Origin: Thermoleophilaceae bacterium
GTDB lineage: Bacteria > Actinomycetota > Thermoleophilia > Solirubrobacterales > Thermoleophilaceae
DNA: 7,513 nt
Assembly (NCBI GenBank): GCA_013696905.1
Contig: JACCXP010000284.1
Location: 1 to 7,513, forward strand
Direction of reading: 5' to 3'
The notes under the pieces are model-generated. The model was not told the origin of the DNA, ran no database searches, and saw nothing but the letters and a program-made list of their open reading frames with translations. This document shows, in pieces, positions 6,500 to 7,513 of this stretch (position 1 is the stretch's first letter; each line of letters opens with the position of its first letter). A program made the position numbers and the translations under genes.

Positions 6500-6685
6500 G
6501 TGAGCGCGTTCGACGTCAGGCACAGCGACCCCGTGCCGCTCGCCAGGGCAGCCGCGATCCGCAGCGCGCGCGAGCGCGACGCGGCCACGCGCGAGCGCGC
6601 CGCGAGCCAGACGATGGCCGAGCGCCTGCGCGAGGGCTTCAGGCTGGCCCGCTTCGCCGACCGCCTCGGTCGCGCGTCGCGATGA
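6500..6685 (+). CDS. Small Arg-rich helical protein, candidate antitoxin of a nucleotidyltransferase pair
   Basis: This 61-residue reading frame starts at GTG 6500 and ends in an ATGA overlap (6682-6685) with the downstream nucleotidyltransferase gene. Third codon positions are almost all G or C across the frame, as in the known genes of the window, and the composition is protein-like, unlike the other frames here. The product has 14 arginines and no cysteine, and is predicted almost wholly helical from about 12 onward, with an amphipathic end (MAERLREGFRLARFADRL, 39-56). I do not recognise a named family. Small helical proteins encoded just upstream of nucleotidyltransferase toxins occur in MenA1-MenT1 of Mycobacterium tuberculosis, so an antitoxin role is inferred from context. 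The ribosome binding site is poor. There is no earlier usable start in frame, and the palindrome at 6472-6483 lies just upstream. Confidence 0.68.
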   Translation: MSAFDVRHSDPVPLARAAAIRSARERDAATRERAASQTMAERLREGFRLARFADRLGRASR

Positions 6686-7146
6686 GCGACTTCGCTCCCG
6701 AGCGCATCTTCGCGGCGCTCCAGGCGAGCGGCGTCGACTACGTGACGGTCGGCGGCTTCGCCACGATCGCCCACGGGGTCGTGCGGGCGACGATCGACGT
6801 CGATCTCGTCGTGGCCGGCGAGCCGGCCAATCTCGAACGCCTCGCCGCCGCATTGGAGGCGCTCGAGGCCCGTCCCGACGGCGAGCCAGGCACCCGAGTG
6901 ACGGCGGCGCTGCTGGCGCGCGACGCGAACATGCGCTTCCAGTCCGCCGCCGGCCAGGTCGACCTGCTTGGCGCCGAGCAGTACCGGCGGCTCTACACGG
7001 AGCTTCGCTCGCGGGCGATCGAGATCGACGTCGACGGCCTGGCTGTCGTCGTCGCGTCGCGCAACGACCTGATCCGCCTCAAGGCCGGCACGGGCCGCGA
7101 TCGTGACCTGCTCGACATCGGCGACCTGCTGGCGCTCGACGAGTAG
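6682..7146 (+). CDS. Nucleotidyltransferase-fold protein (AbiEii/MenT/DUF6036-like), candidate toxin
   Basis: The 154-residue protein has the minimal nucleotidyltransferase fold. Gly24-Gly25 sits in YVTVGGFATIAHG (20-32), followed by RATIDVDLVV (35-44) with the metal-binding pair Asp39-x-Asp41. A third acidic position, Asp94, is in GQVDLLG. Near the C-terminus comes SRNDLIRLKAGTGRDRDLLDI (126-146) with Lys134, Arg139, Asp140 and Asp142. This layout matches AbiEii/MenT toxins and related DUF6036-type proteins, some of which transfer nucleotides to tRNA. It is shorter than AbiEii (~300 aa) and near the small end of the group. The start is ATG 6682, overlapping the upstream stop in ATGA and so probably translated by coupling; there is no separate ribosome binding site. 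The frame is open further upstream, but only as a shadow of the small gene. Toxin activity is an inference; it could also be an MNT-type antitoxin, but no HEPN partner is present in the window. Confidence 0.85.
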   Translation: MSDFAPERIFAALQASGVDYVTVGGFATIAHGVVRATIDVDLVVAGEPANLERLAAALEALEARPDGEPGTRVTAALLARDANMRFQSAAGQVDLLGAEQYRRLYTELRSRAIEIDVDGLAVVVASRNDLIRLKAGTGRDRDLLDIGDLLALDE

Positions 7147-7324
7147 CGTGCCGATTCGAGCGATGGCGAAGCGGGTGTCGATCGAGCGCCCCGAACGGAG
7201 CGGTGGCGAGCCCGCCGAGCCGGCGCGACCCTGCACGCGGTGTACCGGTGGAGGACGCGGTGCTGGACCCGGCCCTGGGGCGGCTGGAGCGACCTCGAGA
7301 CGGCCCGGCGTGCGCGGGTGGCAG

Positions 7325-7513
7325 CTAGTCGCCGTACGAAAAGAGCACGACCCGCCGGCCGTCCGCGCACCGGATCCGGATCGATCCCCTCACCGCCGCC
7401 GGCGCGACAGCGATAGCCGCGCGCCGTGACGTCGCAGACGCCCTGGGTGCAGCGACGGCCCACCGCCCGGCGCCACGAGCGGACGACCCGGCGAGCGTTC
7501 GTGCAGCTCACTC
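7325..7513 (-). pseudogene. 3' end of a small Cys-containing protein with a 1-nt frameshift (5' end beyond window)
   Basis: On the minus strand, one frame from the window edge reads a coherent segment: SCTNARRVVRSW, then RRCTQGVCDV, then ARGYRCRAGGGEG, ending at about 7386. A different frame continues IRIRCADGRRVVLFSYGD and stops at TAG 7327-7325. Dropping one G from the G4 run at 7389-7386 joins the two into one sensible C-terminus. The joined pattern (C-x3-ARRVV-x-W, paired Cys, GYRCR, RCADGRRVV-F-YG) resembles the C-terminal part of small secreted or lipoprotein-like proteins I recall from Thermoleophilia. Five cysteines in the visible part suggest an exported, disulfide-bonded protein. 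The N-terminus, and so any signal peptide, lies outside the window. The break may be a real mutation, a sequencing or assembly error in a homopolymer, or, less likely, programmed frameshifting. Function is unknown. Confidence 0.6.

Noticed and set aside
6292..6681. Upstream extension of the nucleotidyltransferase frame
   Set aside because: It runs antisense through the redoxin active-site region and out of frame through the small gene. The nucleotidyltransferase fold begins right after ATG 6682.
5455..7236. 593-codon open frame on the minus strand crossing the redoxin, the small gene and the nucleotidyltransferase
   Set aside because: It has strongly Arg/Ala/Ser-rich composition and no recognisable domain, and it conflicts with four better supported genes.
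7147..7324. 178-nt gap between the nucleotidyltransferase and the edge gene, including a 5-bp inverted repeat CGCCG-AGC-CGGCG at 7213-7225, considered as a terminator or RNA gene
   Set aside because: No T-run follows the repeat, there is no tRNA-like T-loop, and every frame looks like shadow. Nothing else can be supported there.
7370..7379. Perfect palindrome CCGGATCCGG, considered as an operator
   Set aside because: It is explained by two Ile-Arg codon pairs (ATC CGG ATC CGG) in the coding frame of the edge gene.
1..7513. Search for mobile elements, CRISPR repeats, attachment sites, phage genes and tRNA genes
   Set aside because: No transposase or integrase motifs, no spaced direct repeats, no tRNA consensus and no clear composition shift were seen by eye.

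Overview
The window is very GC-rich, with third codon positions almost all G or C, and is tightly packed with genes. Gene content (FxsA-family protein, MIP18-family Fe-S factor, WS/DGAT acyltransferase, ispH of the MEP pathway, DipZ-like redoxin) and protein style suggest an actinobacterium, most likely of the class Thermoleophilia (Solirubrobacterales or Gaiellales type). That assignment is an inference from recognition. No rRNA, tRNA, insertion sequence, CRISPR array or phage gene was seen.

Layout from left to right: (1) The left edge carries an FxsA-family membrane protein on the minus strand, cut off at its 3' end. It is divergent from a MIP18/DUF59 Fe-S assembly factor, with only 17 nt between the two start codons. 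(2) After a short gap holding a candidate promoter and a good ribosome binding site comes a full-length NAD(P)-dependent aldehyde dehydrogenase. It converges on a WS/DGAT acyltransferase, and the two stop codons interlock in one CTAG tetranucleotide. (3) Divergent from the acyltransferase is a membrane-anchored M28-family metalloenzyme with glutaminyl-cyclase-like features, followed 5 nt later by ispH, the last enzyme of the MEP isoprenoid pathway. (4) ispH overlaps by 47 bp, tail to tail, with a DipZ-like thioredoxin-fold protein on the minus strand that has lost both cysteines of the CXXC site. (5) Divergent from that gene, behind a perfect 12-bp palindrome, is a two-gene cassette. A 61-residue Arg-rich helical protein overlaps by ATGA a small nucleotidyltransferase-fold protein, resembling MenA/MenT or AbiE-type toxin-antitoxin pairs. 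(6) The right edge holds the 3' end of a small cysteine-containing protein on the minus strand. Its reading frame is broken by one extra base in a G4 run.

Most of the window looks like ordinary chromosomal housekeeping and lipid metabolism. The parts most worth a second look are the candidate toxin-antitoxin cassette, the cysteine-free redoxin, the frameshifted edge gene and the QC-like M28 enzyme. No clearly new multi-gene system is visible.
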